Assembly: GCA_013316495.1 (NCBI GenBank)
Contig: WSMP01000006.1
Location: 1-30,090, forward strand
Direction: 5' to 3'
From: Angelakisella sp.
Lineage (GTDB): Bacteria > Bacillota > Clostridia > Oscillospirales > Ruminococcaceae
Length of the DNA stretch: 30,090 nt
Shown here: one piece after another, positions 21,804 to 29,860 of the stretch
Layout: each line of letters opens with the position of its first letter
Numbering within the stretch: the stretch's first letter is position 1
The notes under the pieces: model-generated
What the model saw: the letters and a program-made list of their open reading frames with translations, nothing else
Databases searched by the model: none
What the model was told of the DNA's origin: nothing
Translations under genes and position numbers: made by a program

Positions 21804-21970
21804 GAACCTGTTCAGCATCTAACCGCACGCCGACTGGCAGGTCTTTTTCCGCCATGCTTTGCCAAATTTTATTGCAATACATACAGTATTGCTGCAAAAA
21901 TTTGTCTGCGCCTGGCAAAAAGATCCCTTGCCATCCGCCGCGCGTCCAGATACTAAACAGGTCCTAAGAA
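21798..21970. repeat. 173-bp palindromic, MITE-like element (element 2)
   Basis: Arms of about 80 bases form an imperfect inverted repeat. The outer ends are TTCTAAGAACCTGTT and AACAGGTCCTAAGAA; the inner parts pair down to GCAATAC/GTATTGC around a 5-base loop (21881-21885). The left end contributes the TAA stop codon of the histidine kinase. The terminal TCTAAGARCCTGT is shared with element 1. No convincing gene lies inside. As RNA it would form one long hairpin. Whether it is mobile is an inference. Confidence 0.78.
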
Positions 21971-22007
21971 ATATCCCTCCCCTTTCCTTTTGGGGAGGGA
22001 TATCTTT
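21971..22007. terminator. Terminator between the histidine kinase and the MBL operon
   Basis: A perfect 12-base stem (21971-21982 with 21992-22003) with a 9-base loop abuts element 2. Short T-rich tails lie on both sides, so it can serve the convergent transcripts. Confidence 0.8.
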
Positions 22008-22031
22008 ATGAGGCAACGAATTTGACAGGTC

Positions 22032-22685
22032 CTACCTCCCGGTCCGCAGCATCCGCTCCCGGCAGGCGATGCCTGTGTCCAGCCCCTCCATGAACCGCCG
22101 GCCGTCGGCGGCGCTGCCCACAATGGCGGCGTAATGGGTGGGGACAGCGGCCAGGGGCCGGATGGCGTTCACCACCTGGGCGGCCTGGGCGGCATCGGTG
22201 GTGTAGGTGCCCCCCACCGGGAAAAGGGCCAGGTCACACCGCACCCGCCGGGCCTCCGGGGTGTCGTCGGTATCCCCGGCGATGTAGTACCGCGCCCCGC
22301 CCATGGTGAGGAGATACCCCACCCAGCCGTTCTCCCTGGGGTGGTAGGGCTTGCCGGGATTGTAGGCGGCCACCGCCTCCAGGGAGAGGCCCAGCACCTC
22401 CAGCACCTGGCCGGGGGCGATGACATGGCTCTCCGAACAGCCCAGCTCCGCCGCCCTTTGGGCGGTGGAGGCGGGGGTGACAAGGACGGTGTCCGCCTTT
22501 CGCACCTTCTGGATATCCTCCGGGGAAAAGTGGTCATAGTGGTCGTGGGTGATGAGGATGAGGCCGGCGTCATGGCGCTCCTCCTCCACCCCAAAGGGGT
22601 CCACATAAACCACCCGCTCCCCGGCGATGCGGATGCTGCTGTGGTACAGCACCTGTACCGAATCAAAGAGTTTTTCTATATCCAT
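22032..22685 (-). CDS. MBL-fold metallohydrolase (UlaG-like)
   Basis: A 217-residue metallo-beta-lactamase-fold protein. The HxHxDH metal motif is THDHYDH (His47, His49, Asp51, His52), followed by the second metal region IAGDTDDTPE and a late PTHYAAI. Compact MBL proteins of this kind hydrolyse esters, lactones or phosphodiesters; the specific substrate is unknown. GGGAGG lies before the ATG. It is the last gene of the fur-HD-alaX-PLP-MBL operon, 15 bases after the PLP gene. Confidence 0.88.
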   Translation of the reverse strand: MDIEKLFDSVQVLYHSSIRIAGERVVYVDPFGVEEERHDAGLILITHDHYDHFSPEDIQKVRKADTVLVTPASTAQRAAELGCSESHVIAPGQVLEVLGLSLEAVAAYNPGKPYHPRENGWVGYLLTMGGARYYIAGDTDDTPEARRVRCDLALFPVGGTYTTDAAQAAQVVNAIRPLAAVPTHYAAIVGSAADGRRFMEGLDTGIACRERMLRTGR

Positions 22686-22700
22686 TGCAAATCCTCCCTG

Positions 22701-23762
22701 TCATTTTTCCGCCAAATCCCCAATAATCTCCCTCTCCGCAAAGAGGGCGGTGGCGCCGCCGGTGTGCCAGTAAACCACCCGGCTCTCCTGGGGAATCCTT
22801 CCCTTGCGTATCTGGTCCAGCATCCCGGCAAAGCCCTTACCGGAATAGACGGTATCCAAAAGAATCCCCTCGGTGCGGGCCAGCAGGCGGATGGCCTCGT
22901 TGCCGGCCTCGTTGGGTATTTCGTACCCTGGGGCGTAGTAATCCCGCTCCACCCAAAGGTCTTTGGGGGCAACCCGCTCCGATGCCTTCAGGAGCTCCAG
23001 GGTCCGGTTCGCCAAGGCGGCGGTGCGCTCTTCGTAGTCCTCATCTTTAGGGCTGACGGCGACGGAAAGGATGGCGGTCTTTTGCTCCTGGCCCAGCAGG
23101 GCCCGCCCGGCAGCGAGGCCCGCCAGGGTACCCCCGGTGCCGGTGGCATGGCAGACATAGTCCGGGGCAAGGCCCATGGCCTTCCCCTGCTCCATCAGTT
23201 CCACCCAGCCGGAAACAAAGCCCGCCGAGCCTACAGGGCTGGCACCGCCCATGGGGACATCATAGCAGCGGTGGCCAGCTGCCTCCAGCCGGGCCGCTTC
23301 CTCCGCCCCCAGCTGGAAGGAGCGCTCCTCCGCCTGGGCTTCGCTTTCCCCCTCCCGGAGGGGAACAATCTGCACCTTAGCGCCGAAGATATGGTCCAGC
23401 AGCAGGTTGGCCCGCAGGCCGCCGGGGTCCGGCTCCACCACGCTCACCAGCCAAAGAACCGGGTTCAGGCCGCACTGGCGGCAGACGGCGGCGGTTTGCA
23501 TAGCGTGGTTGGACTGGGTGGCCCCGTAGGTAAAGACGGTATCGCAGCCCTTTGCCATGGCCTCCCCCAGCAGAAACTCCAGCTTGCGCATCTTGTTGCC
23601 CCCAAAGAGATTGCAGCCGGAAAGGTCGTCCCGCTTCAGGTACAATTCCACCCCCAGCTGTTGGGAAAGCCGCTCCAGCCGGTGGAGATGGGTGGGATAA
23701 AACCCAAGGCTCCTCCGAGGGAGGGCGGCTAGCAGCTCCTTCGCTTCCCAAATGGTCTTCAT
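22701..23762 (-). CDS. PLP-dependent D-cysteine desulfhydrase / ACC deaminase family protein
   Basis: A 353-residue fold-type II PLP enzyme. SGCNLFGGNKMRKLEFLL (about 48-65) contains the Schiff-base Lys57, TYGATQSNHAMQTAA is the substrate-carboxylate loop, and ATGTGGTLAGLAAG the PLP-phosphate loop. The family degrades D-cysteine to pyruvate, H2S and ammonia, or opens ACC; D-cysteine desulfhydrase is the likelier role in gut Clostridia. The ATG at 23762 is chosen for its AAGGAGG site; the upstream in-frame extension overlaps alaX and looks noncoding. It lies 46 bases after alaX, which prevents amino-acid mischarging, so the pair may handle unwanted amino acids. Confidence 0.88.
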   Translation of the reverse strand: MKTIWEAKELLAALPRRSLGFYPTHLHRLERLSQQLGVELYLKRDDLSGCNLFGGNKMRKLEFLLGEAMAKGCDTVFTYGATQSNHAMQTAAVCRQCGLNPVLWLVSVVEPDPGGLRANLLLDHIFGAKVQIVPLREGESEAQAEERSFQLGAEEAARLEAAGHRCYDVPMGGASPVGSAGFVSGWVELMEQGKAMGLAPDYVCHATGTGGTLAGLAAGRALLGQEQKTAILSVAVSPKDEDYEERTAALANRTLELLKASERVAPKDLWVERDYYAPGYEIPNEAGNEAIRLLARTEGILLDTVYSGKGFAGMLDQIRKGRIPQESRVVYWHTGGATALFAEREIIGDLAEK

Positions 23763-23808
23763 CCAAAGGGCCTCCTTTTTTGCAGTTTTGGCAAATTGCC
23801 GGTGTCTA

Positions 23809-25020
23809 TCAAAGCATTTTCCGCAGGGCTTCGGCGGTCTCCTGCCAGTTGGGGAGGAGCTTCCCGGAGCCCTGGGCAAAGTTTGCCTTGCCGCCTCCCT
23901 TGCCGTTATAGAGGCCGTTTAAAATCTCGCAGAGGTACTTGCAATCGGCGGGGCTGTCCGCGGCCTTCCCCAGCAGGTAGCAGACCCGGCCCTCCCCGCC
24001 CTCCTTCCCCGGCGTTTGATAGAGGATGACCGCGGCGGTCTTCGGTGTTTCCACCAGGCGGTTCAGGAGCAGCTTTGCCTCCTTGGCGTCCAAATCCGGC
24101 TGACAGGTGAGGACCACCGCCCCCATCCGGCCCCCGGCGGGGAGATTCGCCAGCAGCTCCTGTGCGATGAAGCCGGTGAGCATTCGCCCCTTTTCCCGCA
24201 GGGCGGCCCCCTGGGCGGCTATCTCCCCCTTCAGGCGGCGGATGCCTTCGGGAATCTCCTCCTCCTTTACCGAAAGGGCGGCCCCCGCCTCCATGGCTAC
24301 CTGGTTTTTCCGTCCGTAATCCCGCAGGGCCCGGCCCCCGCAGAGAAACACCACCCGGCTGCCCCCTTTTGTGTGCTCCTGGCGCAGCAGCTTCACCATC
24401 CCCACTTCCCCGGTGTGGTTGACGTGGGTGCCGCAGCAGGTGCAGATGTCCCCCTCCTCAATCTCCACAATCCGCAGGGCTCCGGCAATCTTTTCGGTCT
24501 TTTTGCGCAGGGTGAGCTTTTCCACCTCCGCCTGGGTGGCGGTGTAGCAGCGGATTGGATGGTTTTCCCAGATGTTCCGGTTGGCCAGGTCCTCGGCGGC
24601 GTCCATCTCCTCCTGGGTCACCGGGCGGCTCAGGTCGATGGTCACCAGCTCCCGCCCCATGTGAAAGCCGGTGTTCTCCACCCCAAAGAGGCTCCAAAAG
24701 GCCCAGGAAAGGATATGCTCTCCGGTGTGCTGTTGCATATGGTCCAGGCGGCGGGGCCAATCCAGGCAGCATTCCAGCCGCTCCCCCACCGGCACCGGCT
24801 CCTTGGTAAAGTGGTAGATGCACCCTTCCCTCTCGCGGGTTTCCAGCACCTGCACCATCCCCACCGTGCCCCCGTCGGAGAGCTGGCCGCCCCCCTCCGG
24901 GAAAAAGGCGGTGCGGTCCAGCACCACCCGGTATCCGTCTATTATCGTTTCGCAGGCCAGCACCGTGGCTTCCCACCAGACCAGATGGCTATCCTGCTCA
25001 TAAAGCCGTTCTGTTTCCAT
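23809..25020 (-). CDS. Alanyl-tRNA editing protein AlaX-L (with DHHA1 domain)
   Basis: A 403-residue stand-alone editing enzyme related to the AlaRS C-terminus; it removes Ser or Gly wrongly attached to tRNA-Ala. Zinc ligands are His98 and His102 in QQHTGEHILS, and Cys195 and His199 in CCGTH. The N-terminal FFPEGGGQLSDGG is the family glycine-rich motif. The C-terminal third (about 280-403) is a DHHA1 domain ending in GGGKANFAQGSG. The ATG is 6 bases after the HD gene; the upstream GGAGG/AAGGAG overlaps that gene's stop codon, so translation is coupled. Confidence 0.93.
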   Translation of the reverse strand: METERLYEQDSHLVWWEATVLACETIIDGYRVVLDRTAFFPEGGGQLSDGGTVGMVQVLETREREGCIYHFTKEPVPVGERLECCLDWPRRLDHMQQHTGEHILSWAFWSLFGVENTGFHMGRELVTIDLSRPVTQEEMDAAEDLANRNIWENHPIRCYTATQAEVEKLTLRKKTEKIAGALRIVEIEEGDICTCCGTHVNHTGEVGMVKLLRQEHTKGGSRVVFLCGGRALRDYGRKNQVAMEAGAALSVKEEEIPEGIRRLKGEIAAQGAALREKGRMLTGFIAQELLANLPAGGRMGAVVLTCQPDLDAKEAKLLLNRLVETPKTAAVILYQTPGKEGGEGRVCYLLGKAADSPADCKYLCEILNGLYNGKGGGKANFAQGSGKLLPNWQETAEALRKML

Positions 25021-25026
25021 ATCTCC

Positions 25027-25623
25027 TTATACCTCCAGGGCCATCTGGCCTAATTCCCTTTCGCCTTCGGCGGCGATTTTCTCTTCGGTCTGCCGCAGTA
25101 TCGCTTCCCGCAGGGCGGCGGTTTGGGGAAACCACTTTGCCTCCCGCTGCCCGTACTCCCGCTGGAGCTGGTATTCCAGCGCCTCCCAGGTGGAGATGGG
25201 GGATTCGTTGTGCTGAATCACCGCCTCCAGCTTGTCGATAACCTTGAAGAGCCGGGCCTCCGGGGTGGCAAGCTCCTCCATCTCCCTAAAGAGACCGGTG
25301 AACTCCAGGCGGAGCGCCTCCGGCAGCGGGGCCAGGAGCCTTTCCACCGCCTCCTCCTCGGTCGCCTCATCGGCGGCGGTTTTCAAAAAGGAGGGGATAT
25401 CCCCTGTCACCGCCTCCCCCAGGTCGTGGATAAGGCACATCCGAACCACCCGCTCCATCTTCACCCCCGGAAACTCCGGCTCCAGCAGCAGGGCCATAAG
25501 GGCGGCCCGCCAGCAGTGCTCCGCCACGCTCTCCGGCTCCCCCTGGGAGTTGGTGCAGTGGCGGGTATTGCATTTGAGCCTTTCCGCCAGGGACATAAAA
25601 TCCAAAAATTCTTTCCAGTCCAT
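25027..25623 (-). CDS. HD-domain hydrolase (YfbR-like 5'-deoxynucleotidase family)
   Basis: A 198-residue HD-superfamily protein. The metal motif is His36 in SVAEHCWRAA, His66-Asp67 in CLIHDLGEAVTGD and a distal Asp in FKVIDKLEAV. This layout is that of YfbR/HDDC2-type nucleotidases acting on deoxynucleoside monophosphates; the substrate is inferred from family only. The ATG at 25623 has AAGGAG upstream. An in-frame extension to 26142 overlaps the fur gene in another frame and is rejected. It follows fur by 17 bases and precedes alaX by 6. Confidence 0.9.
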   Translation of the reverse strand: MDWKEFLDFMSLAERLKCNTRHCTNSQGEPESVAEHCWRAALMALLLEPEFPGVKMERVVRMCLIHDLGEAVTGDIPSFLKTAADEATEEEAVERLLAPLPEALRLEFTGLFREMEELATPEARLFKVIDKLEAVIQHNESPISTWEALEYQLQREYGQREAKWFPQTAALREAILRQTEEKIAAEGERELGQMALEV

Positions 25624-25640
25624 CCTCTTCTCCTTATGTA

Positions 25641-26075
25641 TTACGCCTTGTCCCCCTTGGCGCACTGGGGACAGAGGCCGTAGAGCTCCAGGTTGTGCCC
25701 GGTGATGGCAAAGCCGGTTTTGGCCCCAAGGCTTTGCTCCAGCCCCTCCAGGGGGCAGCCGGGGATGGGCACCGAGCTGCCGAACCGGGTGCAGATGAGA
25801 TAATGCCGGTGGCGGCTGTCCCGCAGCTGGTAAAGGAGGCTTCCATCCTGACCGGAGCCCCGGAGGAGCAGCCCCTTTTCCACCAGGGTGGTCAAAGTGC
25901 GGTAGACGGTGGAAAGGCAGGTGCGCCGGTTTTTTTCTGTCCCCTCCCCCGCCAGAACGCGCCGGTACACCTCCCCGGCGGCAAGGGGCTCCTGGGCATG
26001 GGCCAGCACCTCCAGCACCGCCTGGCGGCCGGGGGTGTTTTTCAAACCGTATTCCTTTAAAAAGCCAGATTCCAT
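25641..26075 (-). CDS. Fur-family metal/peroxide-responsive repressor with an altered zinc site
   Basis: A 144-residue Fur/PerR/Zur-type regulator. The winged helix spans about 10-75 (LKNTPGRQAVLEVL, then STVYRTLTTLVEKGLL, the recognition helix). The metal region contains RHRHYLIC. The structural zinc site usually has two CxxC pairs. The C-terminal one is intact (Cys135 and Cys138 in LCPQC), but the first reads CTRF, with Phe98 in place of the second cysteine; Cys107 is nearby. The ATG at 26075 is chosen for GGAGGG upstream, because the alternative start at 26111 overlaps the -10 box. First gene of its operon. Which metal it senses is unclear. Confidence 0.9.
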   Translation of the reverse strand: MESGFLKEYGLKNTPGRQAVLEVLAHAQEPLAAGEVYRRVLAGEGTEKNRRTCLSTVYRTLTTLVEKGLLLRGSGQDGSLLYQLRDSRHRHYLICTRFGSSVPIPGCPLEGLEQSLGAKTGFAITGHNLELYGLCPQCAKGDKA

Positions 26076-26113
26076 GGGGCGCCCTCCCTCCACCTGGAGC
26101 AATTCTCCCACCC

Positions 26114-26142
26114 ATTATACCCCTGGGAAAAGAGGGTGTCAA
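26114..26142 (-). promoter_or_regulatory. Perfect consensus promoter of the fur-HD-alaX-PLP-MBL operon
   Basis: On the minus strand TTGACA (26142-26137), a 17-base spacer and TATAAT (26119-26114) match the housekeeping consensus at every position. It gives a leader of about 30 bases before fur. A promoter this strong usually implies repression, possibly by Fur itself. Confidence 0.88.
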
Positions 26143-26151
26143 ACCGGCAAA

Positions 26152-26190
26152 GCGCCCTGCCCCAGGCTTTGCTTTCCTTGGGCAGGGCGC
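26152..26190 (-). terminator. Terminator-like hairpin after the yfhO operon
   Basis: Arms 26152-26166 and 26176-26190 pair at 14 of 15 positions. The leftward tail (TTTGCCGGTTTG) is only moderately T-rich. It separates this operon from the fur promoter. Confidence 0.7.
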
Positions 26191-26210
26191 GCAGCTGCAA
26201 GACGGTCTTG

Positions 26211-26690
26211 CTAAAGCTCCTTTTGCAGCTCCCCGCAGAGGGCGGCCATCTCCCTCATCTCCTCCTCCGGCACCATCTCCCCCAGGTCGTAGTCCAAGGG
26301 ATGGTCGGCAAAATCCCGGAGCGCTTCCACCAAAAGGGCGCGCTCCCTGGGGGCGGCGGTGATGCGAAGGGCAGGCAGATGGGTGTCCATCTCCAGCTCC
26401 TGGGTATCCAGCCCCCCGTTTTTATCACACTCCAGCAGCAGGGCGGCAAGGTCGGTGAGAAGGTCGATGGCACAGTGAATCTCCATCTCCCATCCCTCGC
26501 TGTTTGTATAGACCAGGGGCGTGTGGCTTCGGAAATCCCCCTGGGCGGTGTCCAGGCCGAAATCGGCGAAGATTTCCCCCACCGGGATTTCCTCCCGCCC
26601 CTTTGCCGCCAGGTACTCCAGCAGGGTCAGGCTGTCATCGGTGCCGCCCATGTATTCACCCCAGTAACTTTCGGTGATGTACATGGTCAT
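26211..26690 (-). CDS. Hypothetical small acidic protein, last gene of the yfhO operon
   Basis: A 159-residue acidic, soluble-looking protein with no family I can name. It begins MTMYITESYWGEYMGGTDDS and contains FRSHTPLVYTNSEGWEMEIHCAID at about 53-76 (a beta-hairpin-like part) followed by helical segments. No signal peptide or membrane span is visible. The ATG overlaps the stop of the preceding gene in an ATGA arrangement, so production is coupled. Its size and acidity resemble immunity-type proteins, but no toxin partner is present. Confidence 0.72.
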   Translation of the reverse strand: MTMYITESYWGEYMGGTDDSLTLLEYLAAKGREEIPVGEIFADFGLDTAQGDFRSHTPLVYTNSEGWEMEIHCAIDLLTDLAALLLECDKNGGLDTQELEMDTHLPALRITAAPRERALLVEALRDFADHPLDYDLGEMVPEEEMREMAALCGELQKEL

Positions 26691-27097
26691 TCCTCCTCGA
26701 TGACGATTTCGTAGTCCTCCTCCTCTTCCCCAAGGGGGACCGCGTAAAACCGCTTGCCGATAAGCTGCCGCAGCTCCCGGATATCCTCAATGTCCATCGC
26801 CCCGAACTCCTGGTAGCAGGTGACCTCGCTGGCCCGGTTCACCTCCTCGTAGAAATCGGTGGCGAACAGCATATATTCATCCAGCAGCGCTTCGAAGATC
26901 ATCTGGGGGATATCCTGGGGGGTGCCCTCCTCCTCGCCAAGCTGATCCGGCTCCAGCTGGAAGGAGAGGGAGGTGACGTAGATCATCTTGTCCTTCACAA
27001 TGCCATAGGGGTCCTTGGTTTGGTAGATACCCTCCTCCACCTTCTCAAAGTCTGGGGAGGAATATTTTTCCGGGGTGTAGTCTCTGAAATGGGTCAT
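26687..27097 (-). CDS. Hypothetical small acidic protein, middle gene of the yfhO operon
   Basis: A 136-residue very acidic protein ending in a glutamate run (LGEEEEDYEIVIEEE). It opens MTHFRDYTPEKYSSPDFEKV and has mixed alpha/beta character with no membrane span. It is coupled on both sides by 4-base ATGA overlaps: its start overlaps the yfhO stop, and its stop overlaps the start of the 159-residue gene. No family was recognised. Confidence 0.72.
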   Translation of the reverse strand: MTHFRDYTPEKYSSPDFEKVEEGIYQTKDPYGIVKDKMIYVTSLSFQLEPDQLGEEEGTPQDIPQMIFEALLDEYMLFATDFYEEVNRASEVTCYQEFGAMDIEDIRELRQLIGKRFYAVPLGEEEEDYEIVIEEE

Positions 27098-29628
27098 GTC
27101 TCGCTGCTCCTTTCTATGTCTCTATAGCCATTCTCCTTCGGGGAAGGGGTGCCCTCCCCGCAGAGGCTGATTTCCTCCTTGCATCCTTCTTCCAGGGCCT
27201 CTTCCGGGGGCTTGTCCTCCCCCAGGCGCTGGTCAAACTCCCCTTCTGCAAACCGGGGCCGCCGGGAGCGCTCCAGCCAGAAGTCCGGGTCGTAGTCCTG
27301 GGGCGGGATGGGGCAGGGCTTTACCCACCGCGCCGCCAGGAGGAACACCCCCAGCAGCAAAAGGGAGAGGACCGAGCAGAGCGCTCCGGGAATAAGGCCG
27401 GGCGTGGTGTAATCGAAGCGGATGCTCACCGGCCCGGCAGGCACCCGCACCGCCATAAAGCCGATGTTCACCTGCTCCACCGCCGCAGGCTGGCCGTTCA
27501 CGGTGGCGCTCCAGCCCTTGTCGTAGGGGACGGAAAAGAAGACCAGCCGCTCCCGGTCAAAATTCGCCGTGGCGGTAAAGCCCTTGGTATCGGTGACGAA
27601 GCTCTCGCAGGTCATCCGGGCCCGGTCGGCCACATCCTGCTTCAGCTCGTCGATGGCAAGGCCCCCCTGCCAGTCCTTCTCCACCGGGCGCAAAATGTCC
27701 TTATGCCGCCCGGCTGTCTCGTCGTCCAGGTAGACGGCGTGGAGGAGGGCGCGGGACTTATAATCGGTGGGCAGGGCCTCCCAGTTCTTTTCGCTGATGT
27801 ACCGGTCATAGGAAAAGCCCATGGGCAGGTAGTTTTCGTTTTGGTAGATGTTGTACCCCAGGCGGCTGTCCGCCAGGGTGAAGCCCCGCATGGGGGCCTG
27901 CTCCTTTTCGTCGCCGGGGATGTAAAGCCACTTCACCGAAAGGAGGCTGCGCAGGTGGACATATTTTGCCTCCGGCTTGGAGGAGACATCCCGCTTCACC
28001 CCCACCTCCGGGTAGAAGGCCATCAGGGAGGCAGGCACCACGCTGTGGAAGCACTGGATGTTCGGCAGGTCCCAGTACATCCCCAAATTGTCGCTGCCCT
28101 TGTAGATATCGCTGCGGGCAAACTCCCCCTCCTCGCTCATCCCCATCACCCCGCGGCCGGGGAGGGCCTCCTGCACAATCCAGCGGTTATCCGAGTAGGT
28201 AGCCTTACCCACCAGCATCATGGTGAAGGTAAAGAGGAAGCACCCCACCAGTATGGCGGAGCAAATCCGCTCTTTAAACCGGGGATCGTACCGGTAGCGC
28301 TGGATGAGGAAGGCGGCGGCCAGGAAGAACACCAGGGTCAGGGAGCCGGTGGTGAGGAACTTATCCACATATTTATACAGTCCGAAGGTCCATTCCCCGT
28401 CGGTTCGCCGGGGGGTGAGGCCGGAAATTACCATAACGAGGGCGATGACCCCGCCGGTGACGCGGATGGCCTTGGTAAACTTGGCCTTCTCCACATTTTC
28501 CAGAGCGATGGTGGTAGCCAGCGCCATCATCAAGGTGGGCATATAGTACCAGCGGGCGTAGTAGGAGTAGTTTTCCAGCACAAAGAGATGGTTCCCCACC
28601 GGCACCAGGGCCAGGATGGCGCAGGCGCCCAGCAGCTTCTTCAGCCAGCCGCCCTTGGCGGCAAAGAAATAGGCCAGCACCCCGATGGCCCCCAGCAGGG
28701 GAAGATAGGCGGAAAGGGAGGCCCACTGCGCCCCGTGGTCCGGGAAGAAGTTGTTGAGGGCGGGCATATCCGGGGCGAAGAAAAAGCTGTGGAGGATGCC
28801 CAGATACCGCTGGGGGTTGGAGTAGTACCAAAGATACCCCCCCAGCAGCAGGTTTTCATCGGTGGTGCGGGGGTTGCCCATAATCGCCAGCACCGAGGGG
28901 AGGAAGGCGAACATCGCCAGCCCCATCCCCAAAAGCGTTTCCGCCGCCAGGCCGAAGAAGCGCTTCACCGTCAGCCGCCACTGGGGGGAGGCAAGACGGC
29001 AGCAGAAGTAAAAGACCAGGAACACCGCTTCCCCAATGAAAAACCAGTAGTTCACAACGGCGTTTATGGCTACCGCCAGGGCAAAAAGGCCGTGGCGGTT
29101 TTCGGTCATGGCCTTTTCCAGCCCGATAAGCAGCAGGGGGAAGAAGACGATGGCCTCGTGGAAGTGGTTAAAGAAGATATTATAGACCGCAAAGCCGGAA
29201 AAGGCGTAAAGGAGGGAGCCGAACACCGCCCAGTCCCCGTCCCGGACAAACCGCCGCAGGTACCAGTAGGCGGTGACGGCGGCGCAGGCGGATTTCAGAA
29301 CCAGCAGCGGGGCCATCAGGTGGGGGACGAAGGAGGTGGGAAAGGGAAGGGTGAGCCAGAAGAAAGGGGAAAAGAGGAGATAGAAGCTGTAGGAACCGAT
29401 GAAATTGGCCCCCAGGTCGGTCTTCCAGCTCCACCAGATGTTCCCCTCCCGCACCGCCTGGTGGGCCAGCTGGTAAAAGGGAATCTGCTGGACATTAAAG
29501 TCCCCGTAAAAGAAGAAATAGCCCTTATCGTAGATGACATAGGGGAGAAAGGCGGCGGCCGCCACAAACAGCCCCAGAAGAAAAACCTGGAGCGTCCTCC
29601 CCCGCCGGGGCCTCAAACTGTGTTCCAT
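27094..29628 (-). CDS. YfhO-family multispan membrane protein
   Basis: An 844-residue GT-C-fold-like membrane protein of the YfhO family, members of which help glycosylate lipoteichoic acid in Firmicutes. About 12-14 spans fill residues 15-470. FYGDFNVQQIPFY and the first loop (about 44-75) hold the conserved acidic motif. A large extracytoplasmic domain follows (about 480-750), including VPYDKGWSATVNGQPA, then a last span (about 755-775) and an unusual acidic cytoplasmic tail of about 75 residues. ATG 29628 is preferred over the GTG at 29637, because GAGGTG spans that GTG and is well placed for the ATG. First gene of a three-gene coupled operon. Confidence 0.9.
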   Translation of the reverse strand: MEHSLRPRRGRTLQVFLLGLFVAAAAFLPYVIYDKGYFFFYGDFNVQQIPFYQLAHQAVREGNIWWSWKTDLGANFIGSYSFYLLFSPFFWLTLPFPTSFVPHLMAPLLVLKSACAAVTAYWYLRRFVRDGDWAVFGSLLYAFSGFAVYNIFFNHFHEAIVFFPLLLIGLEKAMTENRHGLFALAVAINAVVNYWFFIGEAVFLVFYFCCRLASPQWRLTVKRFFGLAAETLLGMGLAMFAFLPSVLAIMGNPRTTDENLLLGGYLWYYSNPQRYLGILHSFFFAPDMPALNNFFPDHGAQWASLSAYLPLLGAIGVLAYFFAAKGGWLKKLLGACAILALVPVGNHLFVLENYSYYARWYYMPTLMMALATTIALENVEKAKFTKAIRVTGGVIALVMVISGLTPRRTDGEWTFGLYKYVDKFLTTGSLTLVFFLAAAFLIQRYRYDPRFKERICSAILVGCFLFTFTMMLVGKATYSDNRWIVQEALPGRGVMGMSEEGEFARSDIYKGSDNLGMYWDLPNIQCFHSVVPASLMAFYPEVGVKRDVSSKPEAKYVHLRSLLSVKWLYIPGDEKEQAPMRGFTLADSRLGYNIYQNENYLPMGFSYDRYISEKNWEALPTDYKSRALLHAVYLDDETAGRHKDILRPVEKDWQGGLAIDELKQDVADRARMTCESFVTDTKGFTATANFDRERLVFFSVPYDKGWSATVNGQPAAVEQVNIGFMAVRVPAGPVSIRFDYTTPGLIPGALCSVLSLLLLGVFLLAARWVKPCPIPPQDYDPDFWLERSRRPRFAEGEFDQRLGEDKPPEEALEEGCKEEISLCGEGTPSPKENGYRDIERSSET

Positions 29629-29745
29629 AGGATGCACCTCGCTGTGAGAAACTGTTTCACCAGCCGCTTTGGCCCAGGGGGCGGCAGCCGGTACGGCTTG
29701 TTGTATTCTGTGAAGGATGCTGCCAGCTTATTCCAGCACAGGGTA

Positions 29746-29754
29746 ATTATAGCA
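29746..29754 (-). promoter_or_regulatory. Extended -10 promoter of the yfhO operon
   Basis: On the minus strand TGC precedes a perfect TATAAT; a TGGAGT sequence 17 bases upstream is a weak -35. The resulting leader of about 110 bases (29629-29740) holds several short GC stems, for example AGCC/GGCT around 29690, but no riboswitch class was recognised. Confidence 0.6.
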
Positions 29755-29808
29755 CGGATGAAACAGAAACTCCAGAGATAAGCCACGGCATTTTTTCGGC
29801 GGGGAAAC

Positions 29809-29858
29809 CCGCAAGGCAGCGTCCACCCTCTTTGGGAAGGGCGGACGCTGCCTTGCGG
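29809..29858 (-). terminator. Terminator hairpin of the penicillin-binding protein gene
   Basis: A perfect 16-base stem (29809-29824 with 29843-29858), continued by a weaker inner CCCT/AGGG pairing, lies immediately after the stop codon. The leftward T tract (GGTTTCCCC) is poor, so termination may need help. Confidence 0.75.
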
Positions 29859-29860
29859 CG

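Noticed and set aside
25624..26142. N-terminal extension of the HD protein through the fur gene
   Set aside because: It overlaps fur in another frame, is Pro/Gly/Arg-rich, and reaches into the -35 box; the internal ATG at 25623 has a good ribosome binding site.
29629..29745. Riboswitch in the leader of the yfhO operon
   Set aside because: Several short GC stems occur, but no conserved core of a known riboswitch class could be matched by eye.
27703..29781. An open frame of about 690 codons antisense to yfhO
   Set aside because: Same mirror effect; no start signal, no recognisable domain, and the yfhO reading is unambiguous.
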